Assembly: GCA_030770545.1 (NCBI GenBank)
Contig: CM061097.1
Span: forward strand, 16,510,501-16,574,500
Length of the DNA: 64,000 bases
Direction of reading: 5' to 3'
From: Macropodus opercularis
Taxonomy: Eukaryota; Chordata; Actinopteri; Anabantiformes; Osphronemidae
Positions 26,591 through 37,500 of this stretch are shown here, piece by piece (the first letter of the stretch is position 1; each line of letters begins with the position of its first letter). Made by a program: the position numbers and the translations under genes. The notes beneath the pieces were generated by a model. It saw only the letters and a list, made by a program, of their open reading frames with translations, did not search any database and was not told the DNA's origin.

Positions 26591-26591
<1 letters not shown>
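23625..26591. other. Non-coding DNA
   Basis: No gene was recognised. Contains a short CA-rich patch near 23880-23922, a T-run at about 24537-24552 and an (AT)8 tract at 24661-24676. The part around 24960-25320 is GC-richer, with several CCTGTCA words and a TCC-repeat-like patch. Confidence 0.5.

Positions 26592-26623
<32 letters not shown>
26592..26623. repeat. (GT)n microsatellite
   Basis: About 16 perfect GT units, followed at once by a G-rich stretch. Confidence 0.95.
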
Positions 26624-26624
<1 letters not shown>

Positions 26625-28129
26625 AGGGGGGGGGTTGTTGGCTTGGCTGCGGCCTGGGCTGCTCGCTCGCAGGATAATTTACGGCCCCTTCATCCTGGCG
26701 GAATGTGTTTGTAGCCAGGCGTAATGGAGGCCATCCATTCTCCCTGTCAGCATTGGGAAACACTTTTTTAGCCAGCTATGGAGGAAATGTTTGACAGAGA
26801 GAGGGCAAAGCTGTTTCTATGCATGGTAGCTTGCAAGGAAGGAGTACTTTGTGGGAATACGGGTGTGCAAAAGATGCTGTTTCTTTTAAGGCATTTCTCA
26901 TCTTGTGAACGTGTCCACTTATGGTGTCGTAATTACAAGGACTGCACAGTTTACTGTAGGTTTAGGCTCAGGGCTTTTTAGAAATAAAACACATGATTAT
27001 AACATGATTGTTTTCTTAACAGTGTCCATGTCTGTACTGCCAGACTCTTTTCTTTTAGCACTTTTTCATCAGAGTTGAAACTCCTGTTCACTTGTTTTTT
27101 TTAAGTTTGTTGTGGTGCCACAACAAAAACGAGTAGAGTAGAGCACTGTCAATGTGACTGGCAACAGGTTATGAGCTGGTATCCACGTCTGGATGATGTT
27201 CACTTTCTTACTACTCATTGGCCAGATTTCTTTGTGGGTTTAAAAATTCCCAATAGAAACAGCAATGTTCATTTAACCTAGCTGAATCTCACTACAGACT
27301 AAGGCTGGTAAACAAAAAAATGCCAGCAACTGTAACCATTTATTTATTTTTCACTAAATAACATCCTTTATTTTGCAAAAATGAAATGAGGCAAACAACA
27401 CATGACTTGAATGTGTGTTTATAGCTGTCATCAAGCCCTATTCCCTGGATGACACAGAACGATTTTTACAAGCAGTGGCATAATTCACAAGAAGAATAAA
27501 TTGACAGGTTGCATTGATTTATTCCTTAACAACTAAGACTTGTTGTGAGGACATGGTTCTGGCAAGGTTAGAACAGCTGTGGTCTGACAACACATCTTGG
27601 AATCGACCTGACAAAAAGCAGCTGCATAGAGAGTGAGAGGCAAGAAGGACCCTTTTGGTAGAAGGCTGTGTGAAGGAGACCGCATTGGGTAAAACTTACA
27701 GTAGATCGCTCTCATACTTTCAATCAGTCGGAGGCGGCTGTGGGAAGTTTTAAAGCAATGGAGGTCCATGTATGACACTCAACATTATTCACAGAGCTCT
27801 GTGTTGAGTTTGTCAGTCCCCTGAGAATCTGCAGGCCTCAGGCACGAATGCAGGGAGCTTAGCTCCAAAATGGCTGAGCAACATTGCCTCCGTTCCTTAG
27901 CAGAGCTGTCACAGCGACCTTCGCTGAGAGCCACAGTAGAGGGAGGGGAGCACAGAGGAGCAAGGGAAATAAATCAAAGCCCATATACACTACATCTATG
28001 TATGGCTCGGTGTGTGACTGCGTTTGTTTATATGTGTGTGCTTCCGTGTGGGGTGTGGGTAGGTTGCCACTTTAATTAATTCTCCCTTCCCTTCCCAACG
28101 GTAGCTCCTCCTCTTCTTGTCGAGCTTTG
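26624..28129. other. Non-coding DNA
   Basis: Complex sequence with short open frames only. It includes the second copy of the 27-bp direct repeat. Nothing else recognised. Confidence 0.5.
27379..27405 (+). repeat. 27-bp perfect direct repeat, copy 2
   Basis: Identical over 27 bases to 23123-23149. The flanks are unrelated, so this is not part of a visible longer duplication. Confidence 0.9.
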
Positions 28130-28335
28130 GCGTGTGACTCTTGTTAGCTGCACAGCAAGTGGGGAAGTGACTGCGTCTGACAATATAATTTACATTGTCT
28201 GTAGAGAGCGATCGGAGCACGGCAGCCTTATTTATGCCACATTAGGGGATTTGCCTGCGCCGCCGTCTCCAGGTCCAATCCATCAAATGGCTGTTTTCCA
28301 ATGCTACTTTACTGGAACGTGCCCTTGAGAGAGTG
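28130..28335. promoter_or_regulatory. Candidate conserved non-coding element
   Basis: Repeat-free sequence with ATATAATTTACATTGTC, TTATTTATGCC and CAATCCATCAAATGG words. It is sharply bounded on the right by GT-rich low-complexity DNA. The homeodomain/SOX-like word content suggests an enhancer. No alignment was available. Confidence 0.3.
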
Positions 28336-28362
28336 CTGAGTAGCAGTCAGTGTGTTTATGTG

Positions 28363-28490
28363 AGTGTGTGTGTGTGTGTGTGTGTGTAAGGGCTGTTTGT
28401 GTTTATATGAACACATATGAGAATTTGTACAGTGTGTGTGTGTTATCTGTGTGGGTTGTGGTGTGTGTGTATGTGTGAGTGTGTGTATAC
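28363..28490. repeat. GT-rich microsatellite region
   Basis: A (GT)12 core at about 28363-28387 followed by degenerate GT-rich sequence to about 28490. Confidence 0.9.
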
Positions 28491-30257
28491 ATGCCTGGAT
28501 GACTGTGTGGACTGTAGTTAGTATATACAGACAAATGAGCTCCATTCTCTGAAAGACAAAACTACAGCTATAACTTCCGAGGGGGAACAATGATTACTAG
28601 GCCATCACCGTATCAGGGTGCCTGTGCAGCTGCAACGTAGTTACTTTCCTGCTGCGCCACAACTTCTGCCGTCTTTCCCGTATTGCATTGTAATTCCTCC
28701 CTCTTTTACTGTCAGAACATTTTCTATCGACTCGTCTCTTTTTGTACTGATCCCAAATTACAGTCAAGTGGCTCCCTCTTTATGCGTTTCACTGGATAGC
28801 CGTTGCGATAAGTGACTTAGATGCAAAGTGACGTGGACACCCACGCGTAGTGCAAGCATGGCATGATGCTTAGCGAACACGACTATGCATGGGAGAGCTC
28901 TGGCACTGAACACTGCGTAATGAACGACACAGAGGAGCTCATTTTTCACAGAGGATACAAAATGTCGGGTCCAGGAAAGACACGTCGGAGCTGCGAGGCA
29001 GCAACACATGCGGCTCCAAGTGCTGCTCATTAATCATAAGCCAGGGAGTGGTGGTGAGGGGACCTGGATCCATCTGTAGCGTACTAGAGTATTATAAACG
29101 TGCAGTGCAGCTGGTTGACTGAGAGAGTAAACAGCAGAACAGGGTACTGCAAAGCGTGTCCTTACAAGGGCACTGAGCCTGAAGCACCTGCTAGAATTCA
29201 CCGAGGGTCACATGACCTGCAAAGCTACAATAACACGTAACCCAGGGCTAAACAACACATTTAGGTCAAACTGTGGCAGACTTCTTTTTTTACTTGGCTC
29301 CTTGACTCTCTTTGTGAATCATGCAAATATCATTTCTGACTGGAAGAAGACTGTGTTGTTGAAGGGGGTAAAATTTAAATTGTACAAGGTACATTTCACT
29401 CAAATATGGAAATTAATAATTGAAAATTCGATTCGTCATGGGGTATAAAAGATTGCAAACGCCAACAGAAATTTTGGCAATTCCTTCTCTTAAAGGCCTG
29501 ACTCCACCTGAATCAACCCCACCTAAAAGCACCTTTACCCCATCGGTACCCTGGGCAAACCGGCCAATTTAGCCTTTAATTAACTGATGGTGCGTCCTAA
29601 ATGTAAAATGACAATAAATGAGGGGAGGATGTCAGCTGAGGTGCTGCGTCAGTGAGTGTAGCTAATGACTGTACAGGGCAGTATAGGGAGGGTGGATGAT
29701 AAATTAGGCAGGAGTGAACTTTACACCCCGCCCTTACCAGTGGGAATGAAAGGGAGACACAGAGTGCAGGACCAGGAGAGAAGGAGAGTAAGGGAAGGAT
29801 GGAGAGAGAGAGAGATGACAAGGCCTATCACGGTGATGGAGTGGCTTTGCTACTCTTGGCTGCACACTGCTGTATGCTCTCATTCTCATTCTCCGCCTGT
29901 TCAGGCGCACAGACAGGGACAGAGACACGCTGCTTTTTCAAATACACGTCCGCTGTATCCGTCTCCCCCGTCAAATTTGACCACACCCCTCAGATAACCA
30001 AAAAAAAAAAAGATTCTCCACAGTAGGCAAAAAAAAAAAAACTCACCATGTAAGAGAAACACAGCTGCTTTTTAAACACCTGTCTTTTCAACCCATCATG
30101 CAAACACAGATGTTGAAGCACGTGCAAAATATACATGCAGGCAATAACAACTGCACATGAGTCTTTACAAAAAACCCTACAGAAAGATCTCATTTGAAGT
30201 GAAAACAAAAATTCGTTGGCGCTCTAGTCAACATTACTGTAAAAATTAAGAAGCACT
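28491..30257. other. Non-coding DNA
   Basis: No gene was recognised. The segment at about 29480-29680 contains TTTAATTAACTGATGG and is regulatory-looking. An octamer ATGCAAAT occurs at 29321-29328. A-runs lie at 30000-30011 and 30030-30041, close to the left end of the transposon that follows. Confidence 0.45.
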
Positions 30258-30259
30258 TA

Positions 30260-30297
30260 CAGTTACAAGAAAAAGTATGTGAACCCTTTGCGATTAC
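30260..30297 (+). repeat. Left terminal inverted repeat of Tc1-like element
   Basis: Begins CAGTTACAAGAAAAAGTATG next to the flanking TA and continues to 30297. It is the reverse complement of 31389-31426 apart from about five substitutions. Confidence 0.93.
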
Positions 30298-30494
30298 ATG
30301 GATTTCTGCATAAATTGGTCATAAAATGTTTTCTGATCAGAAGACACAACAATAAAAAAACACAGTCTGCTTCAAGTAATACTGCACAAACATGACATGT
30401 TTTCATGTTTTTATGGAACATAACATGTAAACATTCACAGTGCAGGGTGGAAAACGTATGTAAACCTTTGGACTTAATAACTGGTTGACCCTTC

Positions 30495-31125
30495 ATTGGC
30501 AGCTATAACCTCAACCAAACAATTCCTGTAGTTGGTCTGGACGAATTCTTCTTTACAAAACTGTCTCAGTGCAGCAATATTCTTGAGATGTCTGGTGTGA
30601 ATCGCTCTCTTGAGGTCATGCCACAGCATCTCAGGTTGAGGTCAGGACTCTGACTGGGCCACTCCTAAAGCTGTATTTTCTTCTATTGAAGCCATTCTGT
30701 TCTTGATTTACTTCTATGCTTTGGGTCGCTCCCATCCTCTGTGGAGCTTCAGTTGACGGACAGATGGTCTTAAGTTCTCCTGCAAAATGCCTTGATAAGC
30801 TTTGGAATTCATTTTTCCGCCAATGAAAGCAATCCGTTCAGGCCTTGATGCCCCTGACACCATGTTAGACAGTGGGGATGAGGTTTTGATGTTGTGCTGT
30901 GCATTTTTTTCTCCACACATAGCGTTGTGTCTTCTTTCCAAACAACTCAATTCTGGTTTCATCTGTCCACAGAATATTTTGCCAGTAGTGCTGTGGAACA
31001 TTCAGGTGCTCTTTTGTAAACTTCAAACGTGATGCAATATTTTTTTGGACAGCAGTGGCTTCCTCCATAGTAGCAACAGTGCTGAACTTTCTCCACTTGT
31101 AGACAGTCTGTCTTATCATGGGCAC
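30495..31125 (-). pseudogene. Tc1-like transposase remnant
   Basis: Read on the minus strand, this holds broken pieces of a transposase that would cut and paste the element. They are, in order: the end of the DNA-binding helix-turn-helix region (IRQTVYKWRKFSTVAT, near 31075-31122), the start of the catalytic domain with ILWTDE (the Asp at about 30961-30963 is the first catalytic residue), ELFGKKTQRYVWRKK, then MNSKAYQGILQENLRPSVRQL, and a C-terminal piece near MLWHDLKRAIH on the left. The linker between the DNA-binding region and the catalytic domain is mostly deleted. The segment that normally carries the second catalytic Asp (DNDPKH-like) is missing, and there are frameshifts. It is clearly non-functional. 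Confidence 0.9.
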
Positions 31126-31388
31126 ACATGCAAGTCAACAATTCTTTATCGTAGGTCTTCTGAGAGAGGTTCCCATCAGGCAATGCTTCTTGAGAACAGT
31201 AAACTCAAAACTGGAGTGTTTTTTCTAGGTTTATGCTAAGCTTTAACCAACACATCTAATTTCATAACACTGGTTGAACTCCAGGTCCAGTTGCCATGAC
31301 TCGACCTTCAGACAACGTCACCTGGATGACTGAGACTCTCCACAGACTTAAGCAGACTATGTTTTACTATTGTTGTGACTTTCCTAAA

Positions 31389-31426
31389 GTAATCCTAAAG
31401 GGTTCACATACTTTTTCTTGCAGCTG
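31389..31426 (-). repeat. Right terminal inverted repeat of Tc1-like element
   Basis: Mirror image of 30260-30297. It ends at the flanking TA at 31427-31428. Confidence 0.93.
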
Positions 31427-31428
31427 TA

Positions 31429-33654
31429 TACTGAACATGGACATACAGTAGATATATGCTGAAACCGACACATCAAACATCTAGAAAAAAGAGGAATAAA
31501 GATTTCTCTGTTGGACTCTTATCTAGGCTTCCATGTAATGTAGCTTTAGTTCTACTTGGAGTCTTATGTGTGAATGAAAAGGGCAACTTACAACATATAT
31601 GTTTTAAAGCCCACTGAGTCTAGCTTGTATGGCATATGTTTAGATTTTTAGATGTTTAGACTTTAGCAAGATACTGACCCCACAGTGATTATCATGGTGT
31701 GAAATTTATATATATATGTATATATACACACATCGTACAGCAGCTTCATACACCGTCAGCATCCTCCACTCCTTGTTCGTCATCTCGACAAGTGATCAAG
31801 CTGGAGTCCTGGACCACTTTCACCAAATGCCCTACTGAAAAGAATAAGTCTTTGATAAATGAACTCATCATCACATATAAAAATTAATGAGGGCCAAGCC
31901 AGGTTTTTTTTTAAAGTATTACCCTGGCCTATTATTCTAAAGGACAAAGCAGGCGTTCTAAGCTGCTGGCTAGATTTTTCCACTTTACACACGCTGACGC
32001 ACACTTTCTATTTTTGCCCCTATGGAGAGCAGAGTGAGGCGGTTGTCACAGCAGTTAATGCGGGGGGGGGGCACACTGAGCCTCCAACATGGGTTTGGTG
32101 GTCGCGGTGCTGCGGGGCTGACACCTGTGGAGAAAAGGCCACACGCAGAAGCAGGCCGTGTGTGTTTACATGTGTATGTTCGCTGTGAGTGCCCACTGAA
32201 GTGCATCTTTGTTGGTTGTCTCACGGTTCATGTACATACTGCACGTTTTAGTGTCTTGTAACTGTGACTTTGGTGTCAACACAGGTGTCCTGGTCTTGTA
32301 AGAGGCAGCAATGGCAAGAACGGAGAGAACTAGATAAGAAAAAAACAAAAAGATGCTTGACTGATAAGAAGTTTTAAAAGTAGAGAAAGAAAAAAAGTGA
32401 AATAGCTCATGCGCTGGCATCTTGAGCATGTCAGAACAGAACCAGATGAGATGCATGTGCGGATCCTCCTGATTTCCAGCATGGACATCAATTAACATCA
32501 ATTAAACTTTCTGCAGCGAGCTAGCAAGTCCTAACACTGTTTGATATCGGAGTGAGTTGGAAAAAGGGCTGTGTTATATTTAACATAATATAAAACAATA
32601 AAAACCATAGTGTGAGATCCTCCTCTTACACAAATAACACATAGCAAGATAACGTAAGTTTCAGATCTGTGTTGCACAGCTTGTCCCACTGATTAGAAGT
32701 CTTCCACGCTGTCAAATCGATGGTGAGCGTTTGAATTTACTGGCATTAATGTAAATTCTAAACACTGAACGGTTGCTGAATTGCATTTCACTCCTTTATA
32801 TTGATTACCTCTGTTCCTTAAAAAAAAAAAAAAAAACGAATAATGATAATAAAAGTGTCAGAGATGGTTAATGCGAAAGCCTTGAGCTCTTTCTTCTCCA
32901 TCCCTGCTTTCGTTGAGGAGGTTTCCTGCCGGTGACTCTCAGCGGTTGACTCGCAGCAGTAGAAGAACTTTTTTTTTTTGCGTCCGGAAATGTACATGTA
33001 ACTGTGTTTCATATGATTTATGACTGGAGTCTTTATAATAAGCAACCTAATTACAGGAGCTATTAAAATTACATGCAGCCAAACCAATTAAGTTGTCTGG
33101 CTCTCAGAGTGTGTTTCCTGTGGGGGCATTTAAGGTTCATCACCAGTTAAGGAGCACAGTGATTTTATTGTGATATAGAGGAGATCATAACTGCTGAAGC
33201 GTGTACAGCTATGTAAATGTATATACTGTACATGGGCTTATTTTTACGAGGATGGGTTCTGCTGGAAGAAAAGAAACATTATTTTAAAACCATTGTATCG
33301 AAAAGGTTCCCAAGCTACACATGAGGATTTAGAGCAATTCCCCCGACAAAGTGCCTTCCTGATTTTGCTGTATTGATTTGTGTATATATACAGATACTGC
33401 ACAATGTGCTTGAACAAAAAACAGATCTCCACAGCTCAGAAGAACCTTGGCCCTGGTTCTGATCATGACTGGCTTTCGTTTACTGAATGTCTTCAGAATG
33501 TCTTTCACACCTTTCACGTCTCTTCTGTCTGCAGCTTTTAACACCATTTACTCTTTAGAAACCTAAAACCTTCAAGCATCACTTGTGCCATTGTGCTGAA
33601 TAACTTTTCATTATGTTAGCTTTTGTGATGGTTCACAGGTGACCCTAAAGGAAA
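31429..33654. other. Non-coding DNA
   Basis: No gene was recognised. Contains a TATATATATGTATATATAC patch at about 31708-31726, a 10-base G-run at 32062-32071, and a 17-base A-run at 32820-32836 that could be an old retroposed tail, although no matching body was identified. Confidence 0.5.
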
Positions 33655-35375
33655 CACAGCTTAATGGCTTGCACTAGTTGACATCAGTTATCTCAAGGCA
33701 CTTTACAAGTAAGGTTTAAGACATTACACAACTAAACCCAACAAATCCCACATAGACCCAAGTTTTTAATTATAGCCAATCAATAAATTGTACATTTTAA
33801 TAGCAACAGTGGAGGAAAAACTCCCTCTATAGAGGAAGAAATCTCCAGCAGACCCAGGCTCAGTGTGGACGGCCATCTGTCTTGACCGGTTGGGGTGAGG
33901 GGATAGAGAAGAGAGAAAAGAACACAACAACAACAAAACAAGCAACAACAGAACACAGGCAGGATGGTTGGACCAGCAACTGAACACTGGAGACACACGA
34001 CTCTGAGTCTGATGATACCTGTAGATGATGATAGAGAGAGAGACAGAAGAGGAGAAGCACAACTACAAGAGAAAAAGAGTCAAATTAGGCACATGTGGAC
34101 ATGGAGGCATGTTAGTGGATACAAGAAATCAAAAAGTAGGGGAGCTCAGTGAATGAAGGAGCAGTCTAAGCCTATAGCAGCTTAACTAAGATGGTTCAGA
34201 GTGACCAGAACCATCTCTAACTATAAGCTTTGTCAAAACGGAAGGTTTCAAGCCTAGTTTTAAAACTAGAGAGGGTGTCTGCTTCTCGAACCTGAACTGG
34301 AAGCTGGTTCAACAGGAGAGGAGCTTGGTAGCTAAAGGCTCTGCCTCCCGTTCTACATTTAGAAACTTTAGGAACCACAAGTAGACCAGCGCTCTGAGAA
34401 CCAAGCGTTCTGCTATGAGGTCTTTAACATAAAATTGAGCTTTATTATGAAGAGCTTTGTAAGTGAGGAGAAGAATTCTGAAATGTATTCTAGATCCTAA
34501 GTCCAGTCAGAACTCTACCTGCAGCATTTTAACTTAACTGGGGGCTTTTTAAAGAGTTATTGGGACAAACTATGAGTAGGGAGTTACAGTAGTCCAGCCT
34601 AGAGGTAACAAATACATGAATTAATTTTTCAGCATCACTCTGTGAAAGGATGCTCCTAATTTTAGCAATATTACTAAGGTGGAAGTAAGCATTTCTAGAG
34701 ATTTCTTTAATGTAAGAGGTCAAAGGTGACACAAAGGTTCCTGAACCTAAAGTTAACGTTATGTCAACAATCTGATTCAATAATGGCTCTCTATGGTTTT
34801 TAGCACCAGCACCTCAGTTTTATCTGAATTTAGGTGAAGGAAGTTACGGGACATCCATAATTTGATGTCTTTGAAACAAGTTTGAAGTTTGACTAATTGG
34901 TTTGTTTCATCTGGTTTTCTAGACAAATATAACTGAGTATCATCTGCATAGCAATGAAAATGTATAGCGTGTTTCCTAATAATATTAACGAGACCTAGCA
35001 CAGAACCCTGTGAAACTCTAAAGTTAATTCTTGTGCGGATGAAAGATTGATCATGAACATGAACAAATTGGAATCTGTTCAACAAATGTGATTTAAACCA
35101 TCTCAATGCTGTGGCTTTAATCCCAAAGCTATGTTCCAGTCTCTGTAATAGAATGTTGTGATCTATGGTACAGAAACTAGACCATTGTCTGAAGCTGTGA
35201 GAAGATCATTAGTGACTCTAATCAGAGCTGTTTTTGTGCTATGATGTAATCTGACTCCTGACTGGAAATTTTCATACAGGTTATTCCTACGCGGGTGGTC
35301 ACACAGTTGTTTAGCTACAATATTTTCGAGTGTAGTTTTTTTCAATAAAGGTTTGACTACAGAGTTGTTTGATAT
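33655..35375 (-). mobile_element. 5'-truncated LINE (L2/Rex1-like), minus strand
   Basis: The minus strand reads from reverse-transcriptase coding sequence (35345 downward) through the C-terminal ORF2 region (to about 34195) into a 3' untranslated part ending near 33655. The 3' part includes the fish-LINE landmarks AGCCTGGGTCTGCTGGAGAT and AAGTGCCTTGAGAT (both on the minus strand). Usual full-length elements are several kb with an endonuclease domain upstream, and that part is absent, as expected for truncated insertions. Small internal deletions and frameshifts show it is old. Assignment to the L2/CR1 superfamily, probably Rex1-like, is from recalled protein motifs and could be refined. Confidence 0.85.
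34529..35345 (-). pseudogene. LINE reverse transcriptase remnant
   Basis: The frames, in order, show the fingers region with NFQSGVRLHHSTKTAL and NDLLTASDNGLVSV (35163-35345), then RWFKSHLLNRFQFVHV and RVSQGSVLG (35106 to about 34993), the catalytic box YADDTQLY with its Asp pair at 34939-34950, and the downstream HLNSDKTEVLVL segment. A second frame covers IKEISRNAYFHLSNIAKIRS and VTSRLDYCNSLL (34529-34780). About a dozen residues are missing around the first catalytic Asp region, near 35163. A similar gap follows QGSVLG, and the reading frame breaks between the pieces. The enzyme copied LINE RNA into the genome at the target site. This copy is inactive. Confidence 0.88.
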
Positions 35376-36129
35376 GTTTTAAAGTTATTTGATAAACGGC
35401 AGAAGCTGCTAAGTTTGGTATTCTAGAGTGTTTGCTGTGCTTGCTTTTTAAGCCTGCTGCCAAAAATGTCTTTTTAAAGATTTCTCATCAAATGTGCTCC
35501 TTGGACTAAGTGCAGGGCAGAGAGATCAGTCAGTAGGCAGACAGAAACTAGAATGACCTGTTAATGTGCATACCTAATCTTGTCTGGGTGTCTAGACTTC
35601 TTTTGTTTTTGTTTTTCTGCTAGATTTAAAGTCTACAAGAATGAGCTTACCGTCTGGATTCTCGCTTCACAGCCCTAGAATCCACATCGTCACTATGAAA
35701 CAATTCTTCCATTGCAGGTAGATTAGCGAACTGAGCTGACTTAGTTAAACTGAACTTGGGCAAGACACCTCTGGTGGTCGACCAGGAAAAGGAGAGTAGC
35801 AGAAGAGGCATGAGGCAAGAAAGCCTGTCTCTAACTGCCCCGGATGCAAACTGCCACAAGGCACATGCAGAATAATGACAAGCTGAGGGAGCAGCTGGAA
35901 CTGAGAACTGTTGCGTGAGTGGGAAGCTTAGATGACTGGGAACAGAGCGAATGTCTCAGGGCATCTGGTGGTTGGATAGAGGAGAGCAGGACACAAGAGT
36001 AGAATTGTTAATATAAACAGATGCTGAGCTGAGAAATGTGAGCGTGGACACAAACAATCCAAGGACAGATAGTTATTTATGTGGAAATGGCACATTGTAA
36101 TAACACTGTTTTCTGTTCCTGCCTGTTGT
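35376..36129. other. Unassigned sequence between inverted LINE fragments
   Basis: Lies between the minus-strand LINE and the plus-strand LINE 3' fragment. A 70-codon minus-strand frame (35647-35859) and a 78-codon frame (35928-36164) are present but I recognise no family. Because both flanks are LINE-derived, this part may itself belong to a repeat (for example an upstream LINE part or a nested insertion). That is not demonstrated. Confidence 0.4.
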
Positions 36130-36375
36130 TGCCCTTTTCTCTCTTTTCTAACCCAATGCTCCAACCGCTCAAGGCTGATGGCCGCCCGCCCTCAGCCTGG
36201 TCCTGCTGGAGGTTTCTTCTGTTTCTCGTCTCCAGTGCTGCTGTTTTCATTTCATTCAAATCTATTTATTCATAAATTTATGAATTCAAAAGCTTGTTCA
36301 CGGGAGTTTTGTGGTGTTTTCTGTATTGTTGAACTCTGTGAAGACACTAAAACCTTAAAAGGTACCTTGTGATAA
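36130..36375 (+). mobile_element. LINE 3'-end fragment, plus strand
   Basis: Carries CTCAAGGCTGATGGCCGCCC, then AGCCTGGTCCTGCTGGAGGT and an AAAGGTACCTTGTGATAA end. These match, in the opposite orientation and with moderate divergence, the 3' part of the minus-strand LINE around 33700-33890. It is a separate, shorter insertion or one arm of an inverted duplication. No coding part remains. Confidence 0.8.
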
Positions 36376-37084
36376 CCTTTCACACAAGGTTGTGCAGTGG
36401 AAGCATTTTCTATCACAAATTGTGTCTAAGTACAGACACGAGCTACTCAGATAATGATACATAGCATCAGCGTCTGAGATGTGCCGATATGTCCTTGGGC
36501 AAACAATAAAGCCCAAGCTGTGTCAGCTCTGCCATCATTGTGCTTGTCAAAGCTCTTTGAATACTGATAAATAACTTTTGCAGATCATTTACTATTTATT
36601 CTAATGTTTTTTCTAAACTGTTGAATTTGTTAAACATTTGCACCATCAGAAGTGAAGAACACCAACTAATATCTAACTTTTAATCACAGTGGCCATCTGT
36701 GATTTATTGTCAAAACAACACATCATATACTGTAGCCATAGTTATGGGACAGGATTTATGACAAGAATGTCAACCACCATTCTTCATCTGTTCCTTTGTG
36801 GCTTTCTCTCTCCTGCTGTCCTTCTCAGGCTTGAAACCCATGTCTTAGCTTTTATTTATTTAATTTTTTTTTGTTTTCTGCCAGCGAGGAGCAGAGAAAG
36901 AGCGAGGGTGTGAAAGAGCTGCCATGCGAAGATAAAGCTATTTGGTACTGTCACAAGTCCCATTGAGGAAGGCCGGGGTGGGGGTGGAGGGGCCGAAACA
37001 AGCGAGAGGAGCGACTGAGGAGTGGATCGGTCCATCCATCACCACCGCGCAGGACTGACACAACAAAAGATGGAGTGCTGGGCG
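36376..37084. other. Non-coding DNA
   Basis: AT-rich then purine-rich sequence. No gene or mobile element was recognised. Confidence 0.5.
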
Positions 37085-37500
37085 AGGCCTCTCGGCTGCG
37101 AGGGGCCGGGGAGCTCGAAACAATATTTTTTGGCGCCTGTCAGACTGTCCAATAAAGGAGGCCGATATATGAACTATCTAGCACTGATGTAATGTGCCTC
37201 ATAAATCTGCTTTAATTACTCGGCGTGGGGACAGCCAGTGGGAGCCCGCGCCTGGATTTATGGCGTCTCCACTTGGCATCTTAACGACTCTGTGCTTTTA
37301 ATATCATTACCCTGTAATTTATTATGCTGCCAGGGTACACACCCAAAACCTTCAGCATAACTCTTGTTTATTTATGCCCATTTAAAGGCCACTTCAGTGA
37401 CACAGGCATTTAGCACATTTCAGTTGGGCTTTAATCATTTGTCCTAATGAGGCCATTATGCAGCCGTGTCCTCTTGGCAGGCTGCAACTGTAGCTTGATG
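37085..37500. promoter_or_regulatory. Candidate conserved non-coding element
   Basis: Among the most enhancer-like stretches in the window. It combines CCTGTCAGACTGTCCAATAA, CTTTAATTACTCGG, GATTTATGGCG, CCTGTAATTTATTATG and a TAATGAGGCCATTATGCAGC segment, with no simple repeat for about 400 bp. Such dense homeodomain/TALE-type words without an open frame are typical of conserved developmental regulatory DNA. Conservation itself is not shown. Confidence 0.4.

Larger units (their letters stand above)
30258..31428 (-). mobile_element. Tc1-like DNA transposon, internally deleted
   Basis: A 1,167-bp element (30260-31426) is flanked by TA dinucleotides at 30258-30259 and 31427-31428, the standard Tc1/mariner target duplication. 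Its outer 38 bases form inverted repeats differing at only about five positions. The inner part of the repeat continues with lower identity, and the right arm appears to lack roughly 40 bp that the left arm has. The minus strand between them encodes pieces of a Tc1-type transposase. Full-length fish relatives are about 1.6 kb, so several internal deletions have removed part of the coding region. It cannot encode an active enzyme and is a fossil copy. Confidence 0.93.

Noticed and set aside
32820..32836. A-run considered as the poly(A) tail of a retroposed gene
   Set aside because: No open frame or gene-like body and no target-site duplication was visible upstream. Simple A-runs are common.
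33844..33870. GC-rich regulatory site suggested by the word GGACGGCCATCTG
   Set aside because: It is part of the LINE 3' region and is matched by the inverted fragment near 36180, so the repeat explains it.
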